Source: Chrysomallon squamiferum (lineage: Eukaryota > Mollusca > Gastropoda > Neomphalida > Peltospiridae). From it: 64,000 nt of DNA. This document shows positions 28,101 through 43,500 of the stretch, one piece after another. The notes beneath the pieces are model-generated. The model had not been told where the DNA came from and did not search any database. It saw only the letters and a list, made by a program, of their open reading frames with translations. Where the stretch lies: assembly GCA_012295275.1 (NCBI GenBank), contig CM022665.1:37182433-37246432 (forward strand). The letters are read 5' to 3'. The number at the start of each line of letters is the position of its first letter. Position 1 is the stretch's first letter. The position numbers and the translations under genes were made by a program.

Positions 28101-31100
28101 CGTTAAGTGGGAAAACATACCACTTTGCTAAACATACCTTCTATTTTAGATGCCATAATTTAAAGTCAGAGCAAAGAGGTTTATCTGTTTGTATGTTTAA
28201 GCATACTTACTTTGATGTATTCAAGTCAGTGTGGGAGTTACAATACAGTTGGTATTATACCAGCAGTGTTGTACTGGGTACATAGATACAAAGTATTTGT
28301 ATAGAAGGTCGTGCACAGACACATGTGTGGGTCCATTTATTGTGAGACCCCACCACCCCCATTTTATGAGCCCATGCTGCTGACACAGAGACCCATCTTA
28401 TTGCATCCACTGTCTGACCCAGTGTCTGACCCAGCACGTCACCTTCATTTCATGAGCTAGCAGTAGCTTTACTTTTTACTTCTTTATAACAAAACTCAAT
28501 GTGTTGAACATTTTGTTTTAATAAATTTGATAGAACCTACTTTTCTGAATCTAGATCTGCCCTGATTGTAGTGGAAATGCAGATACCCACATGGGTGCAT
28601 GATCCACCCCATTTTATAAATCGGCAGATGATTTTTATTTTCTTTATAACAAAACTGATGTTATTTAAATTATGTCCATTTTGAAGTCACCCCTCTATTC
28701 TGATATCTAGCTCTGCCCTGACTGTAGATAGGTACTTAGCCTTGCTGTACAGGTACATTTCGACATTTGATGTATTCAGGGTCATGTCTCTGGATGTTGT
28801 ATTGGGTGTAATTTTATAAAGTTCTGGTGTATAGATTTATGTCATAAAATAAATTGCACGTCAGTCAGTGCTATGTTCTCGACATAGTAATGTGTCATTT
28901 TTTTAAATTTTTATCTGATGCCACTTTTATGTATTTTAATTTTGAATATCGGTGTTATGTTTTAGGCATGTTTCCATGCATAACTTATGAGAGGGAAAAT
29001 ATAACTGATCATTTTGTGATACATATCCAAAAGATTATGGTATGTGATGCCCCACTAATGAATATTACTGTATGAACTTATAAGTTGGTTCTGTAAATTT
29101 TGTAATTATTATTATTTTTGTAATTTCTGTTAGTATTAATAGTGAGCAATATTAATAATAATAGTAGCTGTAGTGAAATAAGAAGTAAACACTGTCACAG
29201 TAGTAGCAGTAGCAACAGTAGCAACAGTAGTAGTAAATGCTGAAGTAGTAGTAGTAGTAGTAGTTTAGTTGAAGTAGGAGCAGCAGCAATGGTTGGCTAA
29301 TGCTGGTAGTAGTTATGGTAACAGTAGTAGTAGTTGTTGTTAATATTACCTATTATTATTGTTTTATTTTAGTTTAACTTCCATCACTGCTTTGTTCAAT
29401 CAGTTATTTTTTACTCCAACAATTTCAATACAGCAAATTTATTAAAAACCATGGTATATGAATCCTTCTTTATAGGAAGGTGCATTCATTAAATCCCTGG
29501 CTGATAAATAATGGAATAATCTGTGATATGTAGCTGTAGTCTATTAGATTATTATCAAAGAAAACAAAAATGTATATGTTATGCATAATAGCCATCAGTA
29601 TTTTAAAAATGATCTTATTAAACATTTATTTATTTAATCACTGTTTTATCTTTATGATTTCATTAGAAAATGTTAAATTATCTTTTACAAATTTATTTTT
29701 TTATTTAAAAAAATAAAATAAAATTCTTAAAAATTATTTAATATTATAGCTAAAGCATAAGTTGCGATAACCCACAGTTTGCATCAATTAGTGAAAACAG
29801 TAAATGCTCTATGAGGGATAAATTTAAACTTCTTACAAGAAAAATGCAAACTGAAATTATTAGCCTTTTTCAGTTTTTTGTTTTTCTTTAATGGAACTGC
29901 CAGGGGTGTTTTGGCACCATAATGACGGTTTGAGATAAATTTAAACATGCAGAGATAAATTTAAACATGTAGATAAATACAAGCAGAATATTGAGTGAAT
30001 TATAGACCTGTTTAATGCAAAGACTGGTGCACTTGACAAAACATTTGCAATACAATACAGAATAAAGTGTTTGAAAACCAGTCTGGCTGGTATCAGTCAA
30101 TCACCTATCAGATAACATGTATGATGAATTACTCTCCTGTCTTCTTTAACTCAGTCAAGTGGAGATTTCTTTTTTTTTATCTTGTGTTGAGATTAATGGA
30201 TTATCCATTACACAATGATCTGCAGTGTATTGTGATTTCATGTTTACGCTGGTTTAAAGGAAGACACTGTTAGCCTTTTGTTAATGTATTTCGTAATCCC
30301 ATTTCAGAATGACTGAATGAATATTTGTTTAATGACACCTCAACACAGATATATCATAATGGTTATTAAGTACCAATTGTGTGCTTCTGTAATGCTAGTC
30401 TTAGAAAAGAAACCAAATAAAAGATCCCTAGCTAGCAACTGGTAAAAGCAGTTCATTGCATGGCAGTTCATGTTTTCCTTTCTAAGACCCTTTAAATCAT
30501 TAATAAACAAACCACTGATACTGATACATTTAGTTATTAGATACTGGTGTAATCTTATCTGTTTCTTTTTATTACTATTTATTTATTGTTATTTTTATTT
30601 TTATTTTTTTTTAAACAGGAAGTTAAAAAAGGTCATATGCATACAAAATCTAATTAACATAATGTGTTTGTGCACACAGTTGAAACTGGAAGATCCTGCA
30701 GTGATGTCTTGTGAAGATTTCAAATGACAACCCACTTGGATGTATTTTCTGACTAGTGTCAACAACAATGCATGTATTATTATAAGTAAACTGCGGCTGA
30801 AAGGCAGTTATTGTGTGTGGGTTCTCTCTGTGGCCTTGGGCAGTGATGTGTGTGGTTGTGTGCATCAAGATAAATGTCAGCTAATTCTGTTTTCCATTCC
30901 ACGGCAGATGTAACCAATGCACAGTCTTGTCTTTTCACAATTTTTCATAATCAGCAACATGCAGCTTTTGTTCACTCAGTCTCAGCTGTGAAGAATTACA
31001 TCTGCAGTTTGAATTGGCAATGCACATCACAGTTTAATGGTTTTTAGTACATTTTTCTTCTTATCCCCATGAACCATGCATTTATAATCAAATTGAAATG

Positions 31101-34100
31101 TTGCTCAGATTATAGAGAAGATGGGAAGCTTGCTTTTCACACATCCAGTTACTTATTGACATTAAGCAGAAACTTAGGACTGTATTAAATTGGTTAATGT
31201 TAATGGTAAAGTGCCTGTTTTTGACTGGTTTTATTTATAATTTTAAAAAAAAATTGTGTTCATTATCTTTTAAATGATCACATATAAACAAGTAACATTC
31301 AAAAGTTGGTGTAATACAAACTGTTCAGTATTAAAAAAAATTTATGATCTGAATTGTCTCAGTAAAATAAATTTTAAGATTGTTTTCTTCAATGAATTAA
31401 TCTACATAAAGGATAGCCTGTTTTGTATCAGCATTACATTTCGATTAAATCTGCATAATTCTTATTAATTAAATCTCTCTTTTTTTTTCTTCAGTTAAAT
31501 AATTTATTATTATCATCATCATCAACATCATTGTCATCAACTTAATCATCATTATTGTCATTTGTATTATTCTGTGCCTGTCGTGAAATATTTACCTATT
31601 AAAATTTTGACAATCTGACTAGATAAAATAAAAATAAAAATAAAATAAATAAATAATAATAATAAACCTTTCTGACTGAACTGTTGTGCTGACATTATAT
31701 AATTTATGCTTAGATATATATTTTTAAAGTTGGAGTGGGTCAGCTGTAATTCAGCAGAACAATGAAACGGTGATGACAGCAGTTTGATTTTAACAACTGC
31801 TAGACAGACATTACTAGGTCACTATGTCAAATACAGTTCAGCTAAATTATTTTTTTATTTTAATTAAAAAAAAAAAAAAAATTATTATTTTAATTTAAAA
31901 AAAAAAATTTGTCTCCTGTTATGCAGAATGGAAACAAATGCAGATTTCACTTGATAATATTAATGTGTTTTTTTTTTTTTTTAAATCTAAAATGATATGA
32001 AATTAAAACTATGTGATACTGTTTGGTTGCTTTTTTATAATATGATTGACTGGATAATTTTTATTCATATTATTCATATTCATATTCATATTCATATTAT
32101 TATTATTGTCGTTGTTAGTTTTGATTTCATGATTACCAGTATAAAGTCAGAGAATGGACATCAACTGTTGTCACTGCATGGGCTTTTGTTGCTTTGTGGT
32201 AAAAAAACCTTTCAAATGCAAGACAACAAATGTCTTCCATATACTGGAATTCTGTTTTTGCGGTCCAGGTTTAAGGCATGATGGGTTGGCTGCAGCATAA
32301 ATATTTTTTGTGTTATTTTCCATTCCAACCAAGGGCTCGTCAATTAGTGATTGTCTTTTTTTACACCTAAGTAACATCTTATAAATATTTATCAGTATCA
32401 AAGGCAACAAAACCAAAATCTGTTGTGAGGCCTTTTTTTTACTTTTTTTTGTTTTGTTTTAATGTTAATTTGTAACATGTATGAAGAAATAAAAGAAATA
32501 AAGGGGGGGGGAATAATAATTTCAAGACTTAAAGAGGTACATGTTTTTAATTAAAAAGAAAATTTATTAAAATAGTTTGTTTTGCATATCATGAAAGTTT
32601 GTCCTCACTGCTGCTAACACTTTTACTACTAATTATACTAGCTGCTAGCTACTAATAACAACAACAGTACTAAAAACAATATAGATAATAACTGAAAACA
32701 AATTTTAATAAAAAAAAAAAAAAAAAAAAAAAAATAATAATCATCTTGTTGGTAATTGTACTATGAATATCATTAAAAAGAAATAACTGGAAATTTTCAA
32801 ATAAACAGCATTCCTTGTAGTCAATTCAGCTTTACACAAAACCCACTAAGTGACTGAGGTAGTAAATATGTAGGGTAAAGACTTCAGGGAATGCCAAAAT
32901 GAGAAAATTAAGTTTCTTGGTAACAGGAAGAATATGTTTACTTAAAGAAGCTACAGTCCAAGTTAAAGCGTTTATGAGACATTTATTAGCTGAGTTGGTG
33001 TGAATGAATGTTTCTCTGTAATGGTGTAATTTTGTGTGTCATGTTTGAGTTTGACTGGTATAATGTGTTGTTTATGTTTGTGTGTGTGTGTGTGCAATTG
33101 TGAATGTGTGTGTGGATGTGTCTGTATTTCAATATCTAGGCTATATGTATGTACGTTTTTGTCTGTCTGAGTATGAAGTGCTGAGAGTAATACCCTGATG
33201 CATCCAAAAATTGCATTTGAGATTTTCTTCTTTACTGCTTGATTGAAAAAGAAAAATGTACATGTTATATTAAAGCATTTGTGCATGTCTCTGTACATGT
33301 GTATTATTGGGTGTGTATTAGATTACTTTAAATCTCATTAAAAACTCTTCAGCTCTTTTAAATGACAATAATTTCTTTCATTACTAACTGCAGGGTAGCA
33401 ACAACTCACAAAGTATGTGGTGTTGGCATGAAAAATAAATATATTTGTGCCTGTGTGTGTGTGTGTGTGTGTGTTTAAGTTCATGTCAAAGGTTTTCAAA
33501 CTTTGTTCTAACTTTATCTCTTTGAGAAAATATTTGGTTGATGCATATCTCTTATCAAATATGACAGGGCAGCTTTACTATGGTCATATAGTATATGAGT
33601 GACAATGTTTTAACTGGATAAAATACAATACAAAATTATAAATTTTGAAAATACACAATTAAAAAAAAAAATGGTTTGTGGCCATATCTGAGGGTTGTGC
33701 AAGCATGATTATCATTCTTTTGTACAAAAATTGTTCTTACTTTTTGCATCTTCCATTGCTGAATTTTGCTCATGTACACTCAGAGATATATATGTGTACC
33801 ACAGTTTGAAAACATCTAGTCTGTGTCATAAAAAGTCAAGTCACAGTAATTTCATTGTTTTCTCACTGCATGAGGTCACACCAGTTTAGAATATTTTCAT
33901 TTTTACAAATTCACTCCAACATAAAACAAATCATTTTACCTTCAAACATGTAATCTTGAAGAATCTGGCTAGCTTCCCAGTATTGTCAGTAACATTCTTT
34001 TCAAAGTGACTTGGGCAAATAATTGGAATATCTGGCAGTGCTGTCTGTAACTCTTAAGTTTCTTTTCTAAATGTAGACATTTCCTTGTATCTATTTTGGT

Positions 34101-36281
34101 ATGATTTATTTGGTTAAAGTGCTTTTTGGAGTCTGTTTTATGTTTTTTCACCTGTAAGATGATTCCCCAATTGCCCCACTACAATGCTAACTATTATTAT
34201 CACAAACAAATACTTATAAAAAAAACCCCAAGAAGTATTGGAGAGAGACTGATGTATTTTTCATATCGAGATTTCATCCTAATGGTTAGAAGTAGACATT
34301 ATAGATATTGCAATACTTAAACAGAGACATCTGTGGTGAATTTCACACACACCACTTCTAAAGATTTATAGAGTATTTTTATGTCATTAATAAACAGTCT
34401 TTGAAATAATTCCCATAGCTAGATATAATCTTAATAGTTGGCTATTGTAGACTTCACATACCACTTAAGATGGAAATGTTTTATATTAACCATCATTTTT
34501 TAATCTAAGTTTACATGATTATGATACATGGTTCTCAACCACAACATTATGTATGTCAAGAAAAAAGAAACCTTCTGTCTGTATGACGTATTTTATCAGT
34601 TAGCAGCCAGGGATCTTTTATATTCATGTCCTTGTACACATTAATAACTTTTTTCTTTTCTCTTCTTCTTTATAATTTATCTTTATTTTCTTTATATTTT
34701 TTATTTTTTTTATTTAAATTTTTTTTTTTTTTTTTTTTTTATTTAAATTTTTTGTTTCTATAATCATAATAACCAGGTAATAAAAGACAACATTTTGATA
34801 AAAAAACAACAAAAAAAAACCTTTATTGTGTTACTGGTGTCAGAAGCTTCCCAAGAAAGAAATATTTTATAATGTACTCATTTTATTCAGATTCATGAGA
34901 AAATGTATATAAGCAAGAGGCCTCTGTTTTTACAGCACTGATTTCACTTGAACACAATGACATGGCAAAGTTATTAAGATCAAAGTAGAGATCTGGCTCA
35001 CTTACCTGATCAGGTCATCCCTTGTTTGCTTATATTACATATAATATATTATATATTAGTATGTGTGGGTGTTTGTATATATGGGTTTTGAGTGGGTGTT
35101 TGTGTGTACAAGTTTGCACATGCACATGCACATGTATAGTTATGTGTATGCATGTAGCTTGGCGTGGTGTACATACCCATATATGTATTTTTATGTGCAA
35201 GTACATGTTTGCAATTACTGTTATTGTGTGTGTGTGTCTAAACTTGTATATTATTAATTCCTTTACAAAAGTTTATGGACATTTTTTTTATTTATAACAC
35301 TGCAAATTCAAATCATTTCAAATTATTTTATAACAATAATTAAATTGATTGTATTTTAAATTTCAACAGTTTTAAAGCACATAAAAATAACATTAAAACA
35401 AAGAACATTTAGTTTTACTGTTAATTTTTAAAAAAAATTAAAGTTTTTTATGTGTATTCAGGGATGTGATACATAATGAAAACAAAGCAATAAAAGTTGC
35501 ATTTAATTGTCCAAGTGACAATATTTATGATACCCAGAGGGCCATAAATTTAAAAAAACATGTTGAAAGTGTTGTTTTACCCTGCACTCAAGTTCATTCT
35601 TTACTTTCTCAACAATTTTTTTCCCCTTTCAAGGTCATTATAGCATGTATAATTGATATCCTGTAGCTGAAAATTACTTTATCTGTTAACTAAATAATAT
35701 ATAAATTACCCTCCAGCTAAATAACAAATTGCTAAATGGTGTTCAAAATACCCTGTGGCTATATAATAGCATAGATTACCCTGTGGCTATATAATAGCAT
35801 AGATTACCCTGTGGCTATAAGTTACACAAATTCCTCTGTGGCTAAATAATATGCTAATCATCCTGTGGCTATATGATACAATAGTCACCCTGTGGCTATG
35901 TAATACAATAATCACCCTGTGACTATGTAATACATAATTTACCCTGTAGCTATATATTATACAATAATTAGCTGTGGGTATATAATAAAATAATCACTAT
36001 GTGGCTATATAATACACAAATTCCTGCGTGGCAAAATAATATACCAATCACCCTGTGGTTTTAAAATAAATAATTACCCAGTGGCTATACAGATTCCTTT
36101 GTGGCTGCATAATAACCCAAATTACCCTGTGGCTTACAATAAAATATATCTTGCATAACAGGTAAATAATAGTTAATTTTAACACTAATTCAAGTTAAAT
36201 TGTTTTTACCTATGATAAGAGCAAGAAATATTTTTGATATTTTTATAGCAAATGGTGATTACATATTGTCTTAATGAATTT

Positions 36282-36312
<31 letters not shown>

Positions 36313-39300
36313 CATGTGTTTGTGTGTGTGTGTGTGTGTTTGTGTTTGTGTGTGTGTGTGTGCGTCTGTTTGATTATATGATAGTGTTTCCCCATAGCAT
36401 ATCAAGTTAATGCGTTTAAGTAATAATGGACCTTTTCTTAATCTATCTCAGTTAATTCTGACACAAGATACTTAAATACTTCACTGATGGGTAAGATTAT
36501 CCAGTCGTTTTTCTTTTGGGGTTTTTTCTTTGTTTTCCCAATAATATTTTTTCCAGGACCCCATCCTGCTCCTCTAAGTAAAACATGTCAGCATTCTGTC
36601 ACAAAACATAAATTATTTCTAAGCTCATCTTTATTGCTGCTTTTCTTTCTTTTCTTCTTGTTTTTTTTTTTTTTTTTTTTTTTTTGCTAGCTCATTTTCC
36701 CAACAAGATTGGCCATTTTAAAAATAAAAATTATCAAGAAGAGGAAGTTCTGTTTCTCCCTAAAAATTTAGCATTTTATTAAACTGTAAATGTCGTACAG
36801 GATTAATAGTCCCATCCTCCTTTGAACAACTGTGAAAATATTGATAACTTTGGAGATCTTTTTTTAGGTATTTAATTTCATCTATATATATTACAAACAC
36901 ACACATATAAAAAAAAATGTAAATTTATATTTCTGTTTAAGTCACAGCACTAAGTTGACAAACAGAAGTCTCTACAGTAGTCTAGTCTGTCTGTCTATAG
37001 ATAGATTGCACCTATGTTCTGAGGCACTGATAAAACTTTATATTCAAGAAATAAATAAAACATATATTTTTTTTTTTTAGTTGCTCACATCAGATAATAA
37101 ATTTGACACAAAAATTAAGTCATTGATGACTTGTAATTACATGTATATAAATGACTCGTATATATGTGTAAATACAACAATAAATTACACATTATTATTA
37201 GTGTTTTGATTACCATCCTGATAAATGGTTTTAAATTTATGTCCATTCGCTACACATCACATGGTAATTATTTTATATTATTTAACACCCGTCATTATTG
37301 TAGTAATGAATAACATTTTACAGTAGGTACTGACAAGAAAGACAAACAAGTTTTAATTAATGACCTAATTATATTACCATTTAAATGGAATCTTGTATGC
37401 AGTATCAATAAATTGTTTTTAAATACTTGGTGTAAACTTATCTGTTTACGTTGAGCTCAGACTGACAGCTGATAAAAGAGTGTAATGAATGGACAAGATA
37501 ACAGAACAATGCAGCGGGTATCATAAAACACAGCCCCGTTTGTTGTTGTTTTACTGTCCTAAATTTGAACATAAACTTTGTGTCACTTAGACCTATGTTG
37601 CTTTGGAATCTTATCCACAGACAAGATGTATCAAGGTTGTTCTGTGTTAAGTCTGGTCTGAACCAAGGCTGGTCTGTATCAAGATTGTTGTGTGATAAGA
37701 CTGGTCTTTGCAAGTCTGTCTATATCAAGGCTGGTCTGTGAAACATCTGGTCTGTATTAAAGTTGGTGTATGACAGCTTGTCTGTATCAGGTCTTCTGTA
37801 TCAAGGCTGTTCTGTGACAAGATTGGTCTGTGATAAGTCTTGTCTGTATCAAGTCTGGTCTGTATCGAAGTGGCCTATCAGATAGCTGATATGGGAAATG
37901 GCTGCTCTTTAACAAAGCAGTCTTCACAGTGTTGGTTTCTTTCACAGCTTTTAAAAGACTGGTCTTTATTTAATGATATAATCTGTGTATCTGAGTCCAT
38001 GTCATGCAATATCCTTTCTGTGAAATGATGCACATGAAAGCCCTATTTCTGTTATTCCAAATGATTCTTGAAATTATTTAACAGTAAATTACTATACAGA
38101 ATAGAGACATGAAGTTATTTACTAATAAATAATACAGTTGAGTCAGAGCTCAACGAAGTTATGTAATAACTTAAAAATCTGCAAGTTCATTCTGCATATA
38201 AAATGAATGCACAACATGAATTTTTTGTTATTGTTGTTGTTGAAAGTGTGTGAAAGACGCAGGTGAAGTGTGGCTACAATAATATTGACATGCAGTCCCC
38301 CACTGGCCTCTTTTTGTCATGTGACTGTTAAGCAGTGCAGTGTTATCGGCATTGCTGTGACACTTGGTTGTGTTGTCTGTCTCTGGTATGTTGATAGCGC
38401 AGCACACGTTTTAAGATGGCCCTCTTTGTTAGTTTTTCCATGGGCAAGTTTAAAATAAATCTTTATTTATGGAGGCTTAAATTGTTTTCCACGGAAACAT
38501 AAATAAGACAAATGGTCGTGCGACTGTCATTTCTGACGAAATTATTTTTGAAATATTGCATTAAACTGTGAAGTTACAAAATTATTTATGTAAGGACAAT
38601 AATAATAAAGTTTAAAAAAAATAAAACTGCTTTGAATGACCTACATTGTTGAGGTGTAAATAATGTTTGTTGAAAAAGTTTTCTTATTGTGTTTACGTAA
38701 GAATTTTTACTTTAAAAAAAAACACAAAGGTATATTTAGCGATGCTAAACTGTGTGTGTACATATGCATGTGTATGTCTGTATGTACATTTGTGCACATC
38801 TGCCTACCAACCTAATTACTTGTCTGTTTTTATATAGCATACATAGACAGGGGTAGATTTCTTGTGGCAATCATAGATGCTCTATATTTCTAGATTTAAT
38901 ATTGTTTTGTTCATTGTTCATAATACCAGTTTATAAGTATATTTTTATTTCTGATATATATTAATATCTGTTTCAGTTATTTTTTAATATATAATATACA
39001 AATTTTAAAAACATTACACATTTTTTTAAAATAAATCTATCAGAACTATATCAATATGAATGGGCTATAATTAAACTTTTTTCAGTGTTTTTTTTTTTTT
39101 TTTTTTTTCTTGAACTTATATTTAATTTTTCTTTTCTTCCAGATACTGGATTGATGTGTAAGTATAATGGAAAGAGATATCGTGATGGAGAGAGTTGGCA
39201 GATAGAGAAATGTACTAAATGTACATGTAGAGATGGGCTGACGTTCTGTAAAACAAAGTTGTGTAGTGTTCCCCTCTGTGGCTGGATGGTCATACCTGAT

Positions 39301-40491
39301 GGAGAATGCTGTCCTGTTTGTAAAGGTATGGCATTCTTTATTTAAATATTTATTTATCATTATTGTTGTTGTTATTTATTATTATTATTATTATTATTTA
39401 TTATTATTATTATTATTGTTATTATTATCATCATCAGTCATGTCATTGTTGTTATTATCATTACCTTCATCCTCATTAATGTTGTTAATGGTTTTTTTCA
39501 TTTACTTGTTTATTTATTACCATTGCCTTATCATTATCATCATCATCATAATCAGCATCATCATATTTATTGTTGCTTTAATCATAATAATCATTTATTA
39601 ATACACTTGTCTACCTGTTTATTTATTTATTTATTTGTTTATTGCTGACAGGATGTGTGTCAGACTCTGGACAGCTGTACAACAACTCTGAGGTGTGGAA
39701 AGAAAACCCGTGTGTCACTTGTCAGTGTGATGCGGGTCAGGTCCGATGCCAGGCAGAAATGTGTGCTGTGAGATGTGCCAATCCAAGATACGTAGACGGA
39801 CAGTGCTGTCCTGTCTGCGATGGTGAGTGTGTTGTGTTAATCCTTTCATCAACATACACACAGACACTAACTAACATAGATCCTTACCGATTCCCTGGCT
39901 TATATTTTAAATTAAACAATTAATTTTGTTGTGTTTTTGTGATACAGTCATATTGTACAAATTGTGTTCTGAAACACATGTGAATACAGACCCTCTTTGA
40001 TGAATGTACATCGATCCTATTTGCATAGATCCCATAGCTTATTTCTTTTAAATAAAGAGTTAATACTATATGTGGCATGATCTGACATACATATGTTGTG
40101 ATTTGATCAATCTGTGTAAGCTGAGGAACATTTATGTTATTTACCATACATTTTGTGTTTGTCAGATATAGTTATACACTTACACATTATTGTCCTCAAG
40201 TCTTCTAGGTACAGAGTTCAAATCGTAACACCTATGAAGTTAGTTTACTCTTCGTTCACGCTCCTAAACTATTCTTTAACACGTTCACCTGACCTAATCC
40301 AAGTTAGACAACCCATGCTACTAGACTGTCACTTTAATTTAAATAAGCATTACTAAAATATTTACAAACATCTGGCTTCAGAGATGACAAAAAACAAGGT
40401 CACCTGATTTCAACAATTAAAACAATGTGTATATCAATTTATATGTTGTCAAGACATTTTTACTGTTATGTTACCATAATTGTATGTGCAG

Positions 40492-40556
<65 letters not shown>

Positions 40557-43500
40557 TGTGTGTTCTCTATGTGTATAAATGTATGTAACTATGCTGTGCA
40601 GCTATGCGTGAATGTGAGTCCTTGAATATATTAGGGCATATGTATATATGTGTACAAATAAAATTTTCAGAAACCAGTTTTTTTTGCATGTAAGAATATG
40701 CTTCTGTTTTTCAGACACCCCACCGGTTGATCGGCCTGTTCTCTGCCCCTCCTCTCAGAACTGCAGCATGATGTGTCCTAATGGGTTAGAGATGTCTGAA
40801 GACGACTGTTTCCTGTGTAAATGTAAGAAAGGTAAACAATTTTTTTATTACATACATATACTGCGTATGGCTTTTTGTCTGTTATAAGCGATAGTAAATT
40901 GCTTTAAATTGATTTTCCAGCATAACCACTTACTGTGGTTAATATTAAGTTAATTAATGTTGATATTTTCTGAAGTATGTAACTTCAAATAAATGAGTTA
41001 TGTTTTTAGTTGCCAAAGCACTAGTCGTTTAACATGGTGTAAAGATTAGATACTGTACTCGGTGCCAAATCAGCTTCACTAAATGTTACCAGTGTATTCT
41101 GAAATGTTTAAATATAGTTAGAAAACGTAACAATAATATTTATAACACTGATCAAAAATATTTAGTTGGTTTTAACATTGAGTTTATGAGAATTATCAAA
41201 GGGTTCAGATTTAATTTTCGAAGATTTTGAATTTAACAGTTTATTGGCACTTTTCCCCTTCGTTTTTTTTTTTTTTTTTAAACTGTGATATATGATATAA
41301 CATCAACAAAAGACAAAAATAATAATAATAATAATAATAAAAACAATAAATAAAAAAATAAATAAATAAATAAATTTAAAAAAAAAAAAAAAAATTAAAA
41401 AATAAATTAATAAATTTAATTAAATAAAAAGATAAACCAATCTTACTATTAATAGTAGAAATATTTTCTGGATATCACATTGTTTATTAATATAAATAAG
41501 AATAATATATTTTTTAAAATGATTAGCTTTACCATTAACAACAGAAATATTTGTTTATTTAATATAATTTAGAATCAAAATTTATTAAATTACCAGCCTT
41601 ACTATTAACAGTAGAAATAATTTGTGGATATAACATTGTTTATTAATGTTGTTTTCAGAAGTGTGTAAGCTGGACTGTAAGTATGGTCAGCTGACAGACA
41701 GTAAGGGTACTAAGATATGCGAATGTGCTCAACCTCAGAATCACTGTCCAAGTCTTGACGACTGCACAAAACAATGTTCCTATGGCTTCAAAAAGTCCCG
41801 TAATGGATGCCTCAAATGCAGGTGCAACCAGTGTCCCCCTTTCAACTGCACCAAGCGCTGTCTCTATGGATACCTGTTGAACGACCAGGGTTGTCAATTG
41901 TGCAAATGTCAGGGTAAGTGCAGATTGATGATTTATTACTAAGTAGAAAAAATTTGGATTCAAGATTTTAAGAATTATTTTTGATCTGTATAATATTTTT
42001 AAAGCATAATCTTTTCTTCATGAAGAGATATATTTGAAAGAATGTTAGTGTTTTAATGTTAATGGTTTGTATGTGTGAATATTTACTGTGATTTTCATCA
42101 CAGATATCCCATTGATGAAATGCTGAAAATGATGTATTATAAATTAATGTTTATATTAATTTATATTCTGTTCATTTTAAGCCTCATTTTTTAAAACAGT
42201 ATTTTGTTGTTCAAAACTCTAAGATCTGTTAGGTCATTGTGATTAATTTTGAATGCACATCTGTTCTGTAGTCTTCCTAATCACCTTACCTCATATTTAA
42301 GCTTATTTATTTTACTTATTATTTTATTTATATTTATGTTTTGATTACAGAGGTACCCATTGAAAGTGGTAGTAACACAACAACAGATGCTGATCAGCTG
42401 CCTAATTCAGTGACAGGTGTCAGTGTCGTGTGTTTGTCGTCGTCTGGACAGAGACACGAGGATGGAGAGTCGTGGCATGATGGCTGCAGGCTGTGTTACT
42501 GTCACCGTGGTAAAGAAATGTGTTCTCTCATTGCTTGTCCAGTTCCACGATGCAGAAATCCAATATTTCGTCTTGGAGACTGCTGCCCATCATGTCCAGG
42601 TAATCATCACAAATCAGTCTGCTTCAGTTTGTGTGAATGTTTGTTGACATTTAACAATAGGTTACTTTTATCCAGGAGTCTCTCCTTGCAACTGTTTGAC
42701 TAAACAATTATTTTACTGTATTATTTTCTGATATTGTAGGTTGTTGTTGTTTTTTTATTAATTTTTGTTTCATAAATTCAAATATACATCTACTCAAAAA
42801 AGTAAATAAATAAATAAATAGGTGAAATAATTATTGATTTAATAAACATTTTTATGTATATATTTGTTATTATGCCAGTACTTTTTTTATACTTAATCAT
42901 TCTAAATTTAGGATTGTTTTGGCAATTGCCTTGTAAACTAGTGTATTAGTATATCTTTATTTTGAATAATTTTATTATCTGTACTTGTTAATAAACAATT
43001 TTTATTTGTTCTTAATAGTGTTCATGTTGTTTTGTTTTGTGCTTGTAACTGTTAATGAACTGTTTTTGTTATTAAAAGGTGTGGCTGTCATTTCGTCACA
43101 TTCAGGCCGCAAGGAGTCCTGTCAGTCGGCCAATGGTCATCACCTGGTGGAGGGCGAGACGTGGCAGATGGACGAGTGTACACAGTGTATCTGTCATGAT
43201 GGTGCAATCCTCTGTGAGTCACACACCTGTCCTCCAGTCCTCTGTCACCACCCAGTCAAACCCGAACACAAGTGTTGTGCTTTCTGCAAAGGTTAGTTTG
43301 TAAACAAGTTGTAATTTAGAACGAAACTGGATTTGTAAATTCTTTGAATTCTGATGGCTTTCATATGAGTGATTACAGGTTGTCCAAAACATTATAAATA
43401 ATAACTTGGAAGTATAAAGAATTTTATTAGGTGATTATTTCGTTTTTGCCACAGGTACATATTAACTTCTAATGGTTTGCATTCCAATGAGAAACAAAAT

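Larger units (their letters stand above)
26441..39142 (+). other. CRIM1: CRIM1 intron C-D, the largest intron
   Basis: This 12.7 kb intron holds purine-rich GAAA repeats (27.13-27.26 kb), a duplicated segment of about 150 bp (28.42-28.73 kb), a SINE-like fragment (30.31-30.48 kb), a CCCTGTGGCTATATAATA minisatellite (35.65-36.15 kb), GT repeats (36.29-36.36 kb), a CTGGTCTGTATCAAG array (37.59-37.87 kb) and a small CpG-bearing patch (38.26-38.54 kb). No exon was recognised. Confidence 0.75.

Noticed and set aside
35750-36140. Regular spaced repeats that could suggest a CRISPR array
   Set aside because: Repeats and spacers are not distinct. Units are contiguous and diverged, in a eukaryotic intron. 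It is a minisatellite.
41655-41963. 102-residue minus-strand frame
   Set aside because: It is the antisense shadow of the antistasin exon of CRIM1.
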